From Microvirga flocculans ATCC BAA-817 (GTDB taxonomy: Bacteria; Pseudomonadota; Alphaproteobacteria; Rhizobiales; Beijerinckiaceae), in assembly GCF_000518665.1 (NCBI RefSeq), contig NZ_JAEA01000001.1:496001-560000 (forward strand): DNA of 64,000 nt, written 5' to 3'. The translations under genes were made by a program, and so were the position numbers. Positions within the stretch are counted from its first letter, which is position 1, and the number at the start of each line of letters is the position of its first letter. Of the stretch, positions 43,095-55,644 are shown piece after piece. The notes under the pieces were generated by a model, which saw only the letters and a list, made by a program, of their open reading frames with translations, was not told the origin of the DNA and did not search any database.

Positions 43095-43787
43095 CTAGAC
43101 CGTATCGATCAGGCGGTAGCCGATTCCAGGCTCCGTTAGAAGAAAGCGCGGATCGGAGGGGTTGGGCTCGATCTTCTGCCGGAGCTGGCCGACATAGACC
43201 CGTAGATATTGCGTGTCGTTCTCGTGGGCCGCACCCCAGACGGCTGTTAGGATCTGCTTGTGCGTCACCACCTTACCCGCGTGGCTCGCCAGAAAGGCGA
43301 GGAGATCGAATTCCTTGGGAGTGGCGCTCACATCTGCTCCCTGTAACGTCACGCGACGCCGGGGAATATCGATCTCCAATCCTCCCACGCTCAAAACCGG
43401 GGTCTCGCCCTTGCGCTGCATGCGGTGGCGCAGAGCCGTGCGCAGGCGAGCCATGAATTCGCCCATGCCGAACGGCTTGTTGACGAAGTCGTCCGCGCCG
43501 AGGTCGAGGGCGGCGATCTTCTCGGCCTCGCGGTCACGGGCAGATAGCACGATGATCGGCACATCGGACCATTCGCGCACACGGGCGATCACCTCCTTGC
43601 CGTCCATGTCGGGAAGACCGAGATCGAGCACGACCACATCGGGAGCATCCCCTGCGATGCGCCTCAGGCCTTCGGCCGCCGTTCCCGCGCCGACCGCTTC
43701 ATAATCGTTCGCTTCTAGAGCCGGCTTGAGGAAACGGAAGATCGCCGGTTCGTCATCGATGACGAGCACCCGCGTCGGGCTGGTCAT
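43095..43787 (-). CDS. kdpE: KdpE response regulator
   Basis: A 230-aa OmpR/PhoB-type regulator. The receiver has DD at residues 11-12, the phosphoacceptor D55 in VVVLDLGLPDMDG and the lysine in NKPFGMGEF; the C-terminal winged helix includes LAFLASHAGKVVTHKQIL and NDTQYLRVYVGQLRQKIE. KdpE activates kdpFABC at low K+ or high osmolarity. The start overlaps the kdpD stop by four bases, as usual. Confidence 0.96.
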   Translation of the reverse strand: MTSPTRVLVIDDEPAIFRFLKPALEANDYEAVGAGTAAEGLRRIAGDAPDVVVLDLGLPDMDGKEVIARVREWSDVPIIVLSARDREAEKIAALDLGADDFVNKPFGMGEFMARLRTALRHRMQRKGETPVLSVGGLEIDIPRRRVTLQGADVSATPKEFDLLAFLASHAGKVVTHKQILTAVWGAAHENDTQYLRVYVGQLRQKIEPNPSDPRFLLTEPGIGYRLIDTV

Positions 43788-46465
43788 GGCTTTGTCTCCT
43801 TCAGTGGCAGCCGGACCGAGATGCGTGTACCGTGACCGTTCGCGACCGGGCTTTCGGCAGCAATCGATCCATTATGGGCACCGACGATCCCTTTCGCGAT
43901 GGCAAGTCCCAGTCCTGTGCCTTCGCCCCCGTCGCCATCCTGTTCGCGGCCACGGACAAACTTCTCAAAAACCTTAGGGAGCAGCGTTGAGGAGATGCCC
44001 GGTCCATTGTCCGTCACGGAGAGCACGATCTCACCCCCCTCCTGATGGGCCGCAAGTTCGACTCGCGCCTCCGGTCCCGCATAGCGGATGGCATTGCCGA
44101 CGATGTTGGCAAGGGCCTGGTCGAGCAGAGAAGGATCGGCCAGGACGAAGGGAATGTCCGGCTCGACGACAACCCGGAAGCCTTGCGTCGCCCCCCGTCG
44201 TTTCGCGAGAGCCACGACTCTGTCGAATGCCTCCCGGACATCGACCCAATCGCGGCGAAGCTCAAGGGCTCCTGCCTCGACGCGGGTCATCGAGAGCAGG
44301 TTGCGGACCATCCGGTCGAGATGCTCCGCCTCGTCCTTCACCTGATCGAGCAGATCCTGCCGCGCCCGTTCCGGCATTCTCGGCCCGTAGTCGATGAGGC
44401 TGGTCGCCGCTCCGAGGATCGACGCGAGAGGCGTGCGGAAGTCATGGCTGATCGAGGTCAGCAGTGTATTGCGGACTCGTTCCGTCTCGGTCGCGGTATG
44501 AGCCGCCGTGATCTCCCGTGCCAGCCGTGCCCGCTCCATGGCTGCAGCCGTCAGCTCTGCCACGGTTTCGGCGAGGGTCCGGGCTTCCGAGTCGAGCATG
44601 TTTCCATCGAGCGCGAGGCCCATGACTCCGACACAGCCATGGGGGGAGCGCAGGGGCAGAAAGAGCCAGCGGGCTGACGGCAGCGTTCCCGTCCCGGCAC
44701 CCGCCGCCTCGTCCTTCTCGTAAGCCCAGCGCGCTGCCGAGGCCGAAGCGGTATCCAGTTCATCTTCCGGTGGCCAGGAGGCTGCAAGCTCGAGTTTATC
44801 GCCCTGCGGCAGGAGGATAGCTGCCGGCCGATGGAGATAGCCGTTCAATTCGACGACGGCTCCCTCGGCGACCGCATTGGCATCGGGGAAGCTGGACAGC
44901 CTGCGGGTGAACTCGTAGAGCCGCCGCGTCGCCCGCGCCCGGCTGACCGCAGCCGCAGCCTGCTCCCGCGCCCGTCCGGCAATGGCCGAGGTCAAAACGG
45001 CAGCGCCCAGGAAGATGAAGAGCGCAAGCAGCTCGTGCGGACGGGCGACCGTGAAGGTGTAGACCGGATCGATGAAGAAGAAATTGTAGCCGAGGAACGA
45101 CAGGATCGAGCTGAAGACGGCAGGCCAGATGCCGAACCGGACGGCGGCAAACAGCACGGCGACCAGGAAGATCATAGAGACATTCGGCAGCGAGACTACG
45201 GAGGTCATCGCCAGCCCGACGACGATAGCCGCAGCAACGGCAAGGGCCGACCACAGGAAAGGAGCCCACGACTGGCTGACCTCCATCCGTGGGAGACGGT
45301 TCCACCATCGCACCTTTCGGGCCTGCGCGTCCTTGGCGGTCACGACGTGAATGGCGATATCCTCGGCATGATGGACCAGTTGGTGGGGCAAGGAATGCCC
45401 GACAAGTTCGGACCACAAGCCGCCACGGGATCGTCCTACCACGATCTGGGTGACGTTCTCAAACCGGGCGAACCGCAGCAGTTCCTGAACCATGTCGCCT
45501 GCGACGAGGGTCTTGGCCTCTTCGGCACCCAGGCGCTCGGCTAGCTGGAGCGTTTCATCGATGCGCCGCCGCTCCTCGCTCCCGAGCAACACGCCCGGCC
45601 TCTCCACGGTCACGGCAAGCCAGGGCGCACCGATCGCTTCGGCCAACCTTTTGGCATGACGCACCACCGCCGGCGAGCTCTCGTCGGTGCCGACACAGAC
45701 CAGGATGCGCTCTCCGGCCGCCCAGGGTCCTTCAAGTCCGCTGCTCTGCATCCGTTCGAGCAGGTCGCTGTCGATGCGCTCAGCGGCCCGGCGAAGGGCC
45801 AGCTCGCGCAGGGCAACGAGGTTGTTGGGACGGAAGAAATTGTCGACGGCGCGAGCCGCCGTGTCCTGAACATAGACCTTACCCTCGGCCAGCCGCTTGA
45901 GGAGCTCGTCCGGCGGGAGGTCGACGAGAACCAGCTCATTCGCCTCGTCGAACACCGTATCGGGCACGGTCTCGCGCACGCGAACCCGCGTGATGCGCTG
46001 GACGACGTCGTTGAGGCTTTCGAGATGCTGGATGTTAAGCGTCGTCCAGACATCGATCCCTGCCGCCAGCAGCTCCTCGATGTCCTGCCACCGCTTCGGA
46101 TGACGGCTGCCAGGGGCATTGGTGTGAGCATATTCGTCGACGAGAATGAGCCGAGGGTGGCGCTGAAGCGCGACATCAAGATCGAATTCCTGCACCATCC
46201 GGCCGCGGTATGGAACGGATAGGCGGGGCAAGATCTCGAAGCCCTGGAGAAGGTCCTCTGTTTCCTGACGCCCATGGGTCTCGACGAGGCCGATCACCAC
46301 ATCCGTCCCGCCCTCTCTTGCCGTCCGGGCGGCCTGGAGCATGGCATAGGTCTTTCCAACGCCGGGGGCCGCCCCCAGAAAAATCTTGAGGCGGCCGCGA
46401 CCTTCGCGGTTGGCGAGGGTGAGAAGCGCGTCCGGGGACGCACGGGGCGTCTCGGTCAGAGCCAT
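43784..46465 (-). CDS. kdpD: KdpD sensor histidine kinase
   Basis: An 893-aa membrane sensor of K+ limitation. The KdpD domain carries Walker A GAAPGVGKTYAML near residue 31 and the Walker-B-like DEYAHTN; a universal-stress-protein domain follows (ILVCVGTDESSPAVVRHAKRL); four membrane spans (LWSALAVAAAIVVGLAMTSVV onward); GAF domain; then the kinase core with H674 in SISHDFRTPLASILG and the ATP site DNGPGISSTLLPKVFEKFVRG. Length matches E. coli KdpD (894). Confidence 0.96.
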   Translation of the reverse strand: MALTETPRASPDALLTLANREGRGRLKIFLGAAPGVGKTYAMLQAARTAREGGTDVVIGLVETHGRQETEDLLQGFEILPRLSVPYRGRMVQEFDLDVALQRHPRLILVDEYAHTNAPGSRHPKRWQDIEELLAAGIDVWTTLNIQHLESLNDVVQRITRVRVRETVPDTVFDEANELVLVDLPPDELLKRLAEGKVYVQDTAARAVDNFFRPNNLVALRELALRRAAERIDSDLLERMQSSGLEGPWAAGERILVCVGTDESSPAVVRHAKRLAEAIGAPWLAVTVERPGVLLGSEERRRIDETLQLAERLGAEEAKTLVAGDMVQELLRFARFENVTQIVVGRSRGGLWSELVGHSLPHQLVHHAEDIAIHVVTAKDAQARKVRWWNRLPRMEVSQSWAPFLWSALAVAAAIVVGLAMTSVVSLPNVSMIFLVAVLFAAVRFGIWPAVFSSILSFLGYNFFFIDPVYTFTVARPHELLALFIFLGAAVLTSAIAGRAREQAAAAVSRARATRRLYEFTRRLSSFPDANAVAEGAVVELNGYLHRPAAILLPQGDKLELAASWPPEDELDTASASAARWAYEKDEAAGAGTGTLPSARWLFLPLRSPHGCVGVMGLALDGNMLDSEARTLAETVAELTAAAMERARLAREITAAHTATETERVRNTLLTSISHDFRTPLASILGAATSLIDYGPRMPERARQDLLDQVKDEAEHLDRMVRNLLSMTRVEAGALELRRDWVDVREAFDRVVALAKRRGATQGFRVVVEPDIPFVLADPSLLDQALANIVGNAIRYAGPEARVELAAHQEGGEIVLSVTDNGPGISSTLLPKVFEKFVRGREQDGDGGEGTGLGLAIAKGIVGAHNGSIAAESPVANGHGTRISVRLPLKETKP

Positions 46466-46511
46466 CAGGACGGAGCCTCCGCTATTTTACGATCAGCCAT
46501 TGCGGCCCCCC

Positions 46512-47111
46512 TCAAGAACCCAGTTTGTCGAGCGCGCGGTTGACCCGCAGAACATTGACCCGTGGTTCTCCAAGGAGGCCGAAGGTTCTCCCCTCCGTTG
46601 CAGTTTCGATGACCTGTCGCACCTGAGCCTCGGACATGTTTCTGGCTGAGGCAATTCGAGCGACTTGAGCCTTCGCGAAGGCAGGAGAGATATGCGGATC
46701 GAGGCCGCTGCCGGACGTGGTGACGGCATCGCCCGGTATCTGTTGCGACAAGCCCGCCTTGCGCCAGGCCTCCGAGGACGCTGTCAGACGATCCGCCAGT
46801 TTCGAGGAGGTCGGCCCCAGGTTGGAGCCGGTCGAGGCCGCCGCGTTGTAGGGCGCATCCACGGTCTTCGTTGGATCTGTCGGATCGGCGGCGCTCGTGG
46901 CGGAGGGCCGGGGCCAGAAATAACGGTCGGACGTAAAGGCCTGCCCGATCAGATCGGATCCAATGATGCGGCCATCTCTTTCGACAAGGCTTCCATTGGC
47001 CTGTGCGGAAAAGAAAGCCTGTCCGATGCCCGTAACGGCGAAGGGATAGGCAAGTCCCGTCAGGGCTGTGAACAGCAGGAGCAGGACAAGTGCGGGTCGA
47101 AGGTAAGACAT
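46512..47111 (-). CDS. kdpC: KdpC, potassium-transporting ATPase subunit C
   Basis: A 199-aa single-span subunit: LRPALVLLLLFTALTGLAYPFAVTGIGQ at the N-terminus is the membrane anchor; the periplasmic-type part has GSDLIGQAF, YFWPRPSA, the NLGPTSSKL block and GSGLDPHISPAFAKAQVARIA, all family signatures. KdpC stabilises the KdpFABC complex. It lies 12 bases after kdpB. Confidence 0.95.
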   Translation of the reverse strand: MSYLRPALVLLLLFTALTGLAYPFAVTGIGQAFFSAQANGSLVERDGRIIGSDLIGQAFTSDRYFWPRPSATSAADPTDPTKTVDAPYNAAASTGSNLGPTSSKLADRLTASSEAWRKAGLSQQIPGDAVTTSGSGLDPHISPAFAKAQVARIASARNMSEAQVRQVIETATEGRTFGLLGEPRVNVLRVNRALDKLGS

Positions 47112-47123
47112 ATCGGCCTCCTT

Positions 47124-49181
<2,058 letters not shown>

Positions 49182-49191
49182 GGAGCACCTG

Positions 49192-50901
49192 TCAGAATGT
49201 TTTGCCGGTGAGCATCATCACCTGCTCGGCAATGGGGCCGAGGGCGAGGGCCGGGAAAAACTGGAGGCCGCCGAGGATCAGGATCACACCGATCAACAGG
49301 CCGATGAACAGCGGTCCGTGGGTCGGGAATGTGCCTGTCGACGATTCAAGCTTAGTCTTGGCAGCCAGAGATCCCGCGATGGCCAGCATCGGCACGATGT
49401 AGGCGAAGCGGCCGAGCAGCATCGCAAGCCCGAGCGTCGTATTGTACCAGGGCGAGTTGGCGGTGAGCCCGGCAAAGGCGGAGCCGTTGTTGCCCGCCGC
49501 CGACGAGTAGGCATACAGGATCTCTGAAAGGCCATGAGGGCCTGCATTGAGCAGCCCGGCCAGGCCCTGCGGGATCACGGCGGCCACTGCCGAGAAGCCC
49601 AGGATCGCGGTCGGAAGGATCAGGACGGCCAGCATGGCCATCTTGACCTCTTTCGCCTCGATTTTCTTGCCGAGATATTCCGGCGTGCGTCCTACCATGA
49701 GGCCGGCGACAAATACGGCGATGATCGCCATCACGAGGATTCCGTAGAGTCCGGACCCGACGCCGCCAGGCAGGATCTCGCCGAGCTGCATCAGGAACAT
49801 CGGAATGAGTCCACCGATGGGCGTGAAGCTCGCGTGCATGGCGTTCACCGCCCCGCACGACAGACCTGTGGTCACGGCGGCCCAGAGAGCCGATAGCGCC
49901 AGTCCGAAGCGGACCTCCTTGCCCTCCATATTGCCGTCCGCAGGGTTGATCCCAGCCTGATGCAGCATAGGCGTTCCGGCTGCTTCCGCTGCATAAGTGA
50001 TCGCGATGCCTGCGACGAGCAGGACACCCATGACCCAGACCAGGGCGCGGGCCTGCCGGTTGTCCCCGACGAGGCGGCCGAAGGCGAAGACGATAGCGAC
50101 CGAGATCACCAGCATCTGCCAGACCTGGACGAAATTCGTGAGTGCCGTCGCGTTCTCAAAGGGGTGAGCGGCATTCACGTTGAAGAAGCCGCCGCCATTG
50201 GTGCCGAGCTGTTTAATAGCGACCTGGCTGGCGACGGGTCCGAGGGCGATTGTCTGCTTCGCACCTTCGAGCGTTGTTGCGTCCACTGAGGAAAGCATGG
50301 TCTGCGGCATCCCGAGCGCCACCAGCAGAATGGCGGTGAACAGGGCCAGCGGGAGAAGGACGTAGAGGGTCGAGCGGGTCATATCGACCCAGAAATTGCC
50401 GACCGTATTCATCTTGGAGCGTGCAAAGCCTCGCACCAGCGCCACCGCCAGGGCAAGCCCCGTCGCGGCGGAGAGAAAGTTCTGAACCGTCAGCCCTGCC
50501 ATTTGCGAGAAATGGCTCATGGTCGTCTCACCGCCGTAAGACTGCCAGTTCGTGTTGGTCACGAACGAGACAGCGGTGTTGAAGGCGAGGTCGGGGGAGA
50601 GAGCGCCGAAGCCTTGCGGGTTGAAGGGCAGGAAGCCTTGCAGCCTCAGGAGTGCGTAAAGCAGGACGAAGCCCGCCGCATTGAACAGGAGCATCGCCAG
50701 CGCATAGGCGCGCCAACCCTGCTCGCGGGCGGGATCGACGCCCGCCAACGCATAGAAGCTACGCTCGACAGGCCCGAGCACAGGCGAGAGAAAGGTGCGC
50801 TTGCCGGCGTAGACTTTGGCCATGAAGGCACCGAGCGGCATGGCCGCCAGCAGGACGGTCGCGAGAATGATGGCAATCTGAAGCCAGCCGTTGAGGGTCA
50901 T
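49192..50901 (-). CDS. kdpA: KdpA, potassium channel-like subunit
   Basis: A 569-aa integral membrane protein related to K+ channels, with about ten spans. Selectivity-filter-type blocks include [71 protein letters not shown] and [12 protein letters not shown]. It starts 12 bases after kdpF on the same message. Confidence 0.97.
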   Translation of the reverse strand: MTLNGWLQIAIILATVLLAAMPLGAFMAKVYAGKRTFLSPVLGPVERSFYALAGVDPAREQGWRAYALAMLLFNAAGFVLLYALLRLQGFLPFNPQGFGALSPDLAFNTAVSFVTNTNWQSYGGETTMSHFSQMAGLTVQNFLSAATGLALAVALVRGFARSKMNTVGNFWVDMTRSTLYVLLPLALFTAILLVALGMPQTMLSSVDATTLEGAKQTIALGPVASQVAIKQLGTNGGGFFNVNAAHPFENATALTNFVQVWQMLVISVAIVFAFGRLVGDNRQARALVWVMGVLLVAGIAITYAAEAAGTPMLHQAGINPADGNMEGKEVRFGLALSALWAAVTTGLSCGAVNAMHASFTPIGGLIPMFLMQLGEILPGGVGSGLYGILVMAIIAVFVAGLMVGRTPEYLGKKIEAKEVKMAMLAVLILPTAILGFSAVAAVIPQGLAGLLNAGPHGLSEILYAYSSAAGNNGSAFAGLTANSPWYNTTLGLAMLLGRFAYIVPMLAIAGSLAAKTKLESSTGTFPTHGPLFIGLLIGVILILGGLQFFPALALGPIAEQVMMLTGKTF

Positions 50902-50913
50902 CGGTCGGGCCTC

Positions 50914-51003
50914 CTAGAACCGTTCCGGCCTGAGCAGCGCCAGGACGAGATAACCGGCAAGACCAAGCGCAACGAGGCCGCCGAGGAGAAGATCGAGGGA
51001 CAT
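50914..51003 (-). CDS. kdpF: KdpF, small stabilising subunit
   Basis: A 29-aa single-span peptide, MSLDLLLGGLVALGLAGY then LVLALLRPERF; the RPERF-type ending is the KdpF signature. It binds KdpA and lipids and stabilises KdpFABC. The longer frame starting at 51114 is not expected to be used, since GGGAGG lies just before ATG 51003. Confidence 0.9.
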   Translation of the reverse strand: MSLDLLLGGLVALGLAGYLVLALLRPERF

Positions 51004-51016
51004 GGATGAGCCTCCC

Positions 51017-51100
51017 TCAAAGCCGCTCGGCCGCGCGGGCATAGAGCGCCATGAGCGCAAAGAACCCGAGGCCGAGGAGGAGATAGACAAGGTCGTACAT
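51017..51100 (-). CDS. 27-codon single-span membrane ORF upstream of kdpF
   Basis: ATG 51100 opens a frame MYDLVYLLLGLGFFALMALY followed by ARAAERL and a stop at 51017-51019. It has one hydrophobic helix with a positively charged C-terminal end, the same plan as KdpF, and is 13 bases upstream of it. It is too short for normal gene finders. A similar short peptide seems to precede kdpF in other proteobacteria, from memory, but I cannot check. It could be an additional subunit or a leader peptide. Confidence 0.55.
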   Translation of the reverse strand: MYDLVYLLLGLGFFALMALYARAAERL

Positions 51101-51591
51101 GACAGCACCCTCAAGTGAGTGCTGAACGCTACCTCCGGAGGCCATCAAATCTCGATCGGGAAATGTGGCCCAGAACATAAAGACGGCATAAAAGCCGCTT
51201 TAGACCGACACGAGAACAGCATCCATCGCGGTCCGATCCAGAGATCGCCCATCGGTGTCAAAGCGAACATTCGGGAGGTCTGCCCGGGGTCAGGTAGTGA
51301 AATTCATTCACTGACAGGGGCATCCGATGTTCCGGTCCAAAGCGGACGTTCATCCCCCGTCCGAAACCCTTCACACACCGAGAATTTCGGAGGTTCTTTG
51401 CAGAGGTCGGCTCCCACAGATTTTCCGGACCCTCCGGCCCAGACCGTTAGGTCTCCCTTAGAGGGGCTACGGGTGTAAGAACTCATCTTTTGAGAGGTGT
51501 CTGAAGGCCTCGTCAAAATTTTTTCTCCTGTCCGGGAACTTTTCTCAAATCCTCGACCTCATGTGGGGGGCAAGACCAACAGGAGTGCTCT
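51101..51591. other. 491-bp region upstream of kdp
   Basis: Should contain the kdp promoter (near 51101-51250, minus strand), including an AT-rich stretch ACATAAAGACGGCATAAAAG at about 51175-51194 that could hold KdpE-binding sequence; I cannot match a defined KdpE box. The 119-codon frame at 51119-51478 has no recognisable sequence. From about 51480 on, AGGAG at 51581-51585 serves the next gene. Confidence 0.4.
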
Positions 51592-52728
51592 TTGACCTCA
51601 CGACGCCAGCATCCTAAGCCCTTCGACTACGGGCACATTTCGATCGCAGACAAGGAGGCTCTGCGCGGCTGCGCCTCCGCCATCGCTGTGATTGCCAGGA
51701 AGACCAACCTCCAGATCCTCGAGCGAGCCAAGGCATTGGTGCCTCGTGGATTCGAGAAGTGGGTGTCCCGGGAGTGTCAGATGTCGCCCAAAACGGCGGG
51801 AAACTACCTCAGGATTCACCAGCGCTTCGGCAGCCGGCGCGACAGCATCGCGGATCTGGGCATTAAGCCCACCACGCTGGTCAAGCTGGCGACCGCGCCG
51901 GATGAAATCGTTGATGAGGTGTTCAGCCGGATGGAGGCCGGGGAGCCTCTAATCGGCCGTGATGTCGAGTAGATCCTCCGTGCCGCTCGTACTTCCAAGG
52001 CAGCACGGAGCCAACGGGCGGAGGATGCCCACGCACCTGGGCGGAAGGGACTGCTAGCTTTCCTGAACGGGTGTGTGCGGACGAGCGTCAACGAGTGGAT
52101 GGAACACTTGACAGCGCTTCATGCCAAGGTCGAGGCGGCGATGCCTGGCGAGAAAGCCAAGAAGCGCTTCCACAAGGGGAAGTTCGTGAAAGCTGTTGCC
52201 TGGGAGGCGACGTGGCTTCGAATCGAGCTGCAGCGCATGTCCGGCTGCTGCTTCTGGAACAAGGCAGGCGAGTACATTGGCAAAACCTGGAAGGATCGCC
52301 TCCAGTGACCGGAGGGGCAGTGGAAGGACGTCAACGATGCCTTGACCACGCTCGAACGGAGCGAAACTATCAAGGTCGATGACCTCGTGAGCGCCCTTCG
52401 CTCCGAAATCCTTCCCGCACTGGGATGGGCTTTGGGACGTGATCCGGTTCTGTCTGAGGACGGGCAAGCACTCCCGCCCGAGTTCGTGCGTGAGATGGAT
52501 CGGTTGGGCATCGGGACCACCGAGGTCACGGCAGGGGGGCTCAACGGAGAACCCGACGACTCGGTTGCGGAGCCGGGCGCCTCGCTGGTAATCTCCTCCT
52601 ATCAGGTTGAAACGGGCGCCTGTCTGACCAAGGAAGCCGATTCCATCGTGCTCCCGACTGATCTGATCGTGTCGGTCGGTCAGCCGATCGGTCCGGTCCC
52701 TGGCATTTCGAGTCCTGGAGCGTGGTGA
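51592..52728 (+). pseudogene. DUF3102-like gene with two in-frame stop codons
   Basis: A single reading frame starts at TTG 51592 (AGGAG seven bases upstream) and would encode 378 residues, but is cut by TAG at 51970-51972 and TGA at 52306-52308. The first part (DKEALRGCASAIAVIARKTN, AKALVPRGFEKWVSRECQMS, PKTAGNYLRIHQRFG) resembles DUF3102-type proteins of phages and plasmids. After the stops the frame goes on with ILRAARTSKAARSQRAED, then EWMEHLTALHAKVEAAM, then WKDVNDALTTLERSE. No frame change is needed, so two nonsense mutations are the simplest reading. No function assigned. Confidence 0.6.
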
Positions 52729-53467
52729 ACAGGATGTTCGAGGCCTTCCTCTCCATCCCGGACATAGCGGCGGCGCTCTCGCAGATCATAGTGGTCCGGC
52801 TCGTTGTCGTGTCGACCCAGCCCGCCCATTCCGACAGGTCCGGGAAGATCAATTCATTCCAGGTGCGGTAGGACCAGAAAGGCGAAAGGGGATTCTTGAT
52901 CCGCATCGCATTCGACATGGCGCCGGGATCGGCGCCGAGGGGCAGGAACTCCTTTGTGATGCCCGCATGGACGCCCCGCCAGAGGCTCATGATGTCCCGG
53001 CGGCAGCGCGGGTCGTTGGGGCCGAACCATACGCTGGACTGGTAAGGCAGCAGATAAATGACATGGGGGCGCTCAATGCAGCCGTCCGGCAGCTCGAAAC
53101 CCACGACGATGTGGGGCAGGCATGGCAGCTTGAGCTGTTCGATCTCGTACCGGAGCGCGTCCCAGGACGGGAACGTGATATCAAGGTCGATCCGGAAGAC
53201 GCCGCGAACTTCCGAGTTCAGCACGATCCAAGGATTATCGAGGCTGAGCAGCTTCGAGTCGCCTTTGGTCATGATGTCCTTGGTGCGGCCACTCATGAGA
53301 CGCGAGGTCCGTGGCGTAAGCTGGACGATGCGACGCAGGACATGGCTCTTGTCGGAGCGCAGTCCGATCTCGGTGAACGGCGTCCGGTACCGTCCGCCGA
53401 TCTTCTCGCCGAAGCATTGGAAGCCGTCGGTCAGGCGCCGATGGACCAGATCGCGGCGCGACAGCAC
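52541..53467 (-). pseudogene. truncated plasmid-type replicase/primase
   Basis: A minus-strand frame starting at GTG 53467 carries a Replicase-type domain: GVFRIDLDITFPSWDALRYE, HIVVGFELPDGCIERPHVIY and LGADPGAMSNAMRIKNPLSP, where the last resembles the LGAD...KNPL motif of ColE2-type Rep proteins. After about residue 245 (near 52730) the sequence turns low-complexity and is antisense to the 3' end of the DUF3102-like pseudogene, so the C-terminal PriCT and helix-turn-helix domains are missing. I read it as a gene cut by recombination near 52730. Confidence 0.55.
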
Positions 53468-53709
53468 TCGCTCGGCGAAGAAGGTATCATCATCCTCGGT
53501 GCAGTGGGTTGGCGCCCTTCCTTAATCCCGGACATGACCTCGCGCAGCCACTGAGCTTCGGTCCAGCGTGTCTCGAACACGCGAACGCATTCAGGGACTG
53601 TATCGCGAGCGCGAAGGGTGGCTCCATGGCTTGGTGCGTCAACATTTTTGGCTTCAGGGGCAGAGGAGGGCGTCGACTGGCCGAGGGTATGTCCCGGCCT
53701 CCGAGTCAC
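53431..53709 (-). CDS. possible small ORF upstream of the replicase (92 aa)
   Basis: The middle segment RDTVPECVRVFETRWTEAQW followed by LREVMSGIKEGR looks protein-like; both ends look random. It overlaps the replicase start by 37 bases. The rest of the 53468-53995 interval holds nothing I can support. Confidence 0.25.
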   Translation of the reverse strand: MTRRPGHTLGQSTPSSAPEAKNVDAPSHGATLRARDTVPECVRVFETRWTEAQWLREVMSGIKEGRQPTAPRMMIPSSPSECCRAAIWSIGA

Positions 53710-53995
53710 CGCAGGGACCCTCGCATCAAATTGACGAGGACGATGCCGACAAGCATTTTAATCACACTCCAGGAAGCGCCGGGGAGGGCCGCCACAGCCC
53801 AGTGATCCGGCGCTTTCCTATTGATGAGAACTGTCGGCGAAGCGAAGGACAAGCCCTATTCGGTAGGGAAAGCAATATCAGCCGACGTTCTATCGGTTCG
53901 ACGTCTTATCTCCTACATCAAACGCATGACTTCACTACAGAATGCACCTCCGAGTAGGGAACTTGTGTAGTGGATTGCATCCCCACGTTAAGGCA

Positions 53996-55559
53996 TCAGG
54001 ACGTTGTGTAGCGTGGTAACTTCGAAATTTCATGGAGAAGCATGTTCATTTCAAAGTCCCCGTACGCTTCCCCTTCCGTTGCAGGGACGTGTCCCTGCAT
54101 GTAGTCACGCGCTCCCGGGTCCATTTTTACCTTTCGGGCGATCGTCTTGAAGCGGTGCCGCCATGCATGGTTCGGAGCCAAGATAGGGTCATCGATGCCT
54201 AAGCCACGTACCCACTTAGCGATCCTCTCACCTACCTTCTTGTACTGAGGATTCCCCATGGAGCCGCCGCGGCTGCGCGCTTTGTCGTAGAAAAGAGGCC
54301 CCCCTCCCTTGCTGCGAGCAAAGTCCAGAAAACCTTGCTCGATCAGGTGTGGGTGGATCGCGACATACCGAGTTTTTTGTCTTTGGTCGATCCTGCCTCA
54401 GGCGTAACCCACATCACCCACACACCATCAACCTGCTTCACGTCCTCTGCCCGAAGCTGGTCAATCTCGCCAACGCGGGCTCCGGAATATGCGCATAACC
54501 AAGGAATCCAGCGACGCCCAGAAGCATGCTCCGGAGAAATCCTCTCAGTCGGTGTAAGGAGCGTTACTGAAAGTACAGTTCGCGCCTCCGTGTCTGTGTA
54601 TCCCTTGCTCCTCGTCTTCGAGCTTTTGGGGATCCTCAGCTTGATGCCATTGACAGGATTAAGGGGTATTTTCTTGTTATCGACAGCCCATTGGCATGTT
54701 GATCTTAAAGCTGAGAGATAGCCGAACTTCACAGTGCGATTTGCCAATCCAGCAGCAAGTAGTCGATCCTTCCAGCCAACACACCATTCCGGCGTCAGTT
54801 CACGTAGGTCGGCAATTTACTCTTCGACTTTGGCTATCATCGGCCGCCAACTCTTGATGGTGGCATAAGAGAGTTCCGCTTCCTTGGCATAGGAATCGAA
54901 AATTGTCGTAGGTAGCATAGACGCGTCAGTCGCGGTCTCAAGGAGTGGTTTGGCATCAAGCTCCAACTGTGGGAACCGACCTGCATCGGGATCAGGACGA
55001 TAGTCGCCCTTGGCATTCCTGAGGATATGCTCCCGGGCTTGGCATACTGCCTCATTTACGGCGATCTTGCTTCTGTCCAAGCTCTCGGCGTCGACCAAAA
55101 GTCCCTTTCGCGAAAGGTAATCCCTTACGATCCGGGCATGCCGGTTCAGCCGCGCATTTTCGCACACAGCCTTCTGCGCGGGCGTGGTAAGTTTGGAAAC
55201 CTTCACCTTTTCAGGTTTCAGGACGGCCCAATCGCTGAGTAACATGGCGCCCCAAGTGTTCAGGTTGCCAGGATTATCTTCATTTTGAGAAACGATCTCC
55301 CGATAGATTTCGCCAGCAATAGTAAAAGCTTGCTTCTGAGAAATCGAACGAACTCCTTGCCGCAGGTTGCGCCATTGTGACTCCACCTCGGCCGATATGT
55401 GTGCGTGCTCAACCTTCGCAACCGCTGGGTCTCGGGTGTTCAGACTACGACGAAGTCCCTTTTTGCCGATAACCGAGACCAAATCCTCTGGTACATGCTT
55501 CCGGTACCAGAAAATTCCAGAGTCAGGGTGTTCCAGGGACGAGTCATACGCAGGACCAT
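53996..55559 (-). pseudogene. tyrosine-recombinase integrase, broken by three lesions
   Basis: Rejoined, this is a phage/ICE-type site-specific integrase of about 510 residues. N-terminus MVLRMTRPW at 55559; a frameshift (one base missing near 55530) leads to HPDSGIFWYRKHVPEDLVSV; an ochre codon at 54817-54819 interrupts the core-binding domain, and the same frame resumes (LLAAGLANRTVKFGYLSALR); one A is missing in the run at 54373-54378, after which RYVAIHPHLIEQGFLDFARS follows. Catalytic parts visible: R in AYSGARVGEIDQL, HxxR in NHAWRHRFKT, and the terminal tyrosine in GEAYGDF. It points away from the tRNA-Ser gene 85 bases away. Confidence 0.8.
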
Positions 55560-55644
55560 GTGTACCGCCTTTGTGTACCAGCGCGGCGGCTGCAGAGTCC
55601 TTAATCCCAAAGGATTCTTAAATTTCAGTGTATTAGAAGAAAGC

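Noticed and set aside
51119-51478. 119-codon frame upstream of kdp
   Set aside because: Random-looking composition with no conserved block; the region should hold the kdp promoter.
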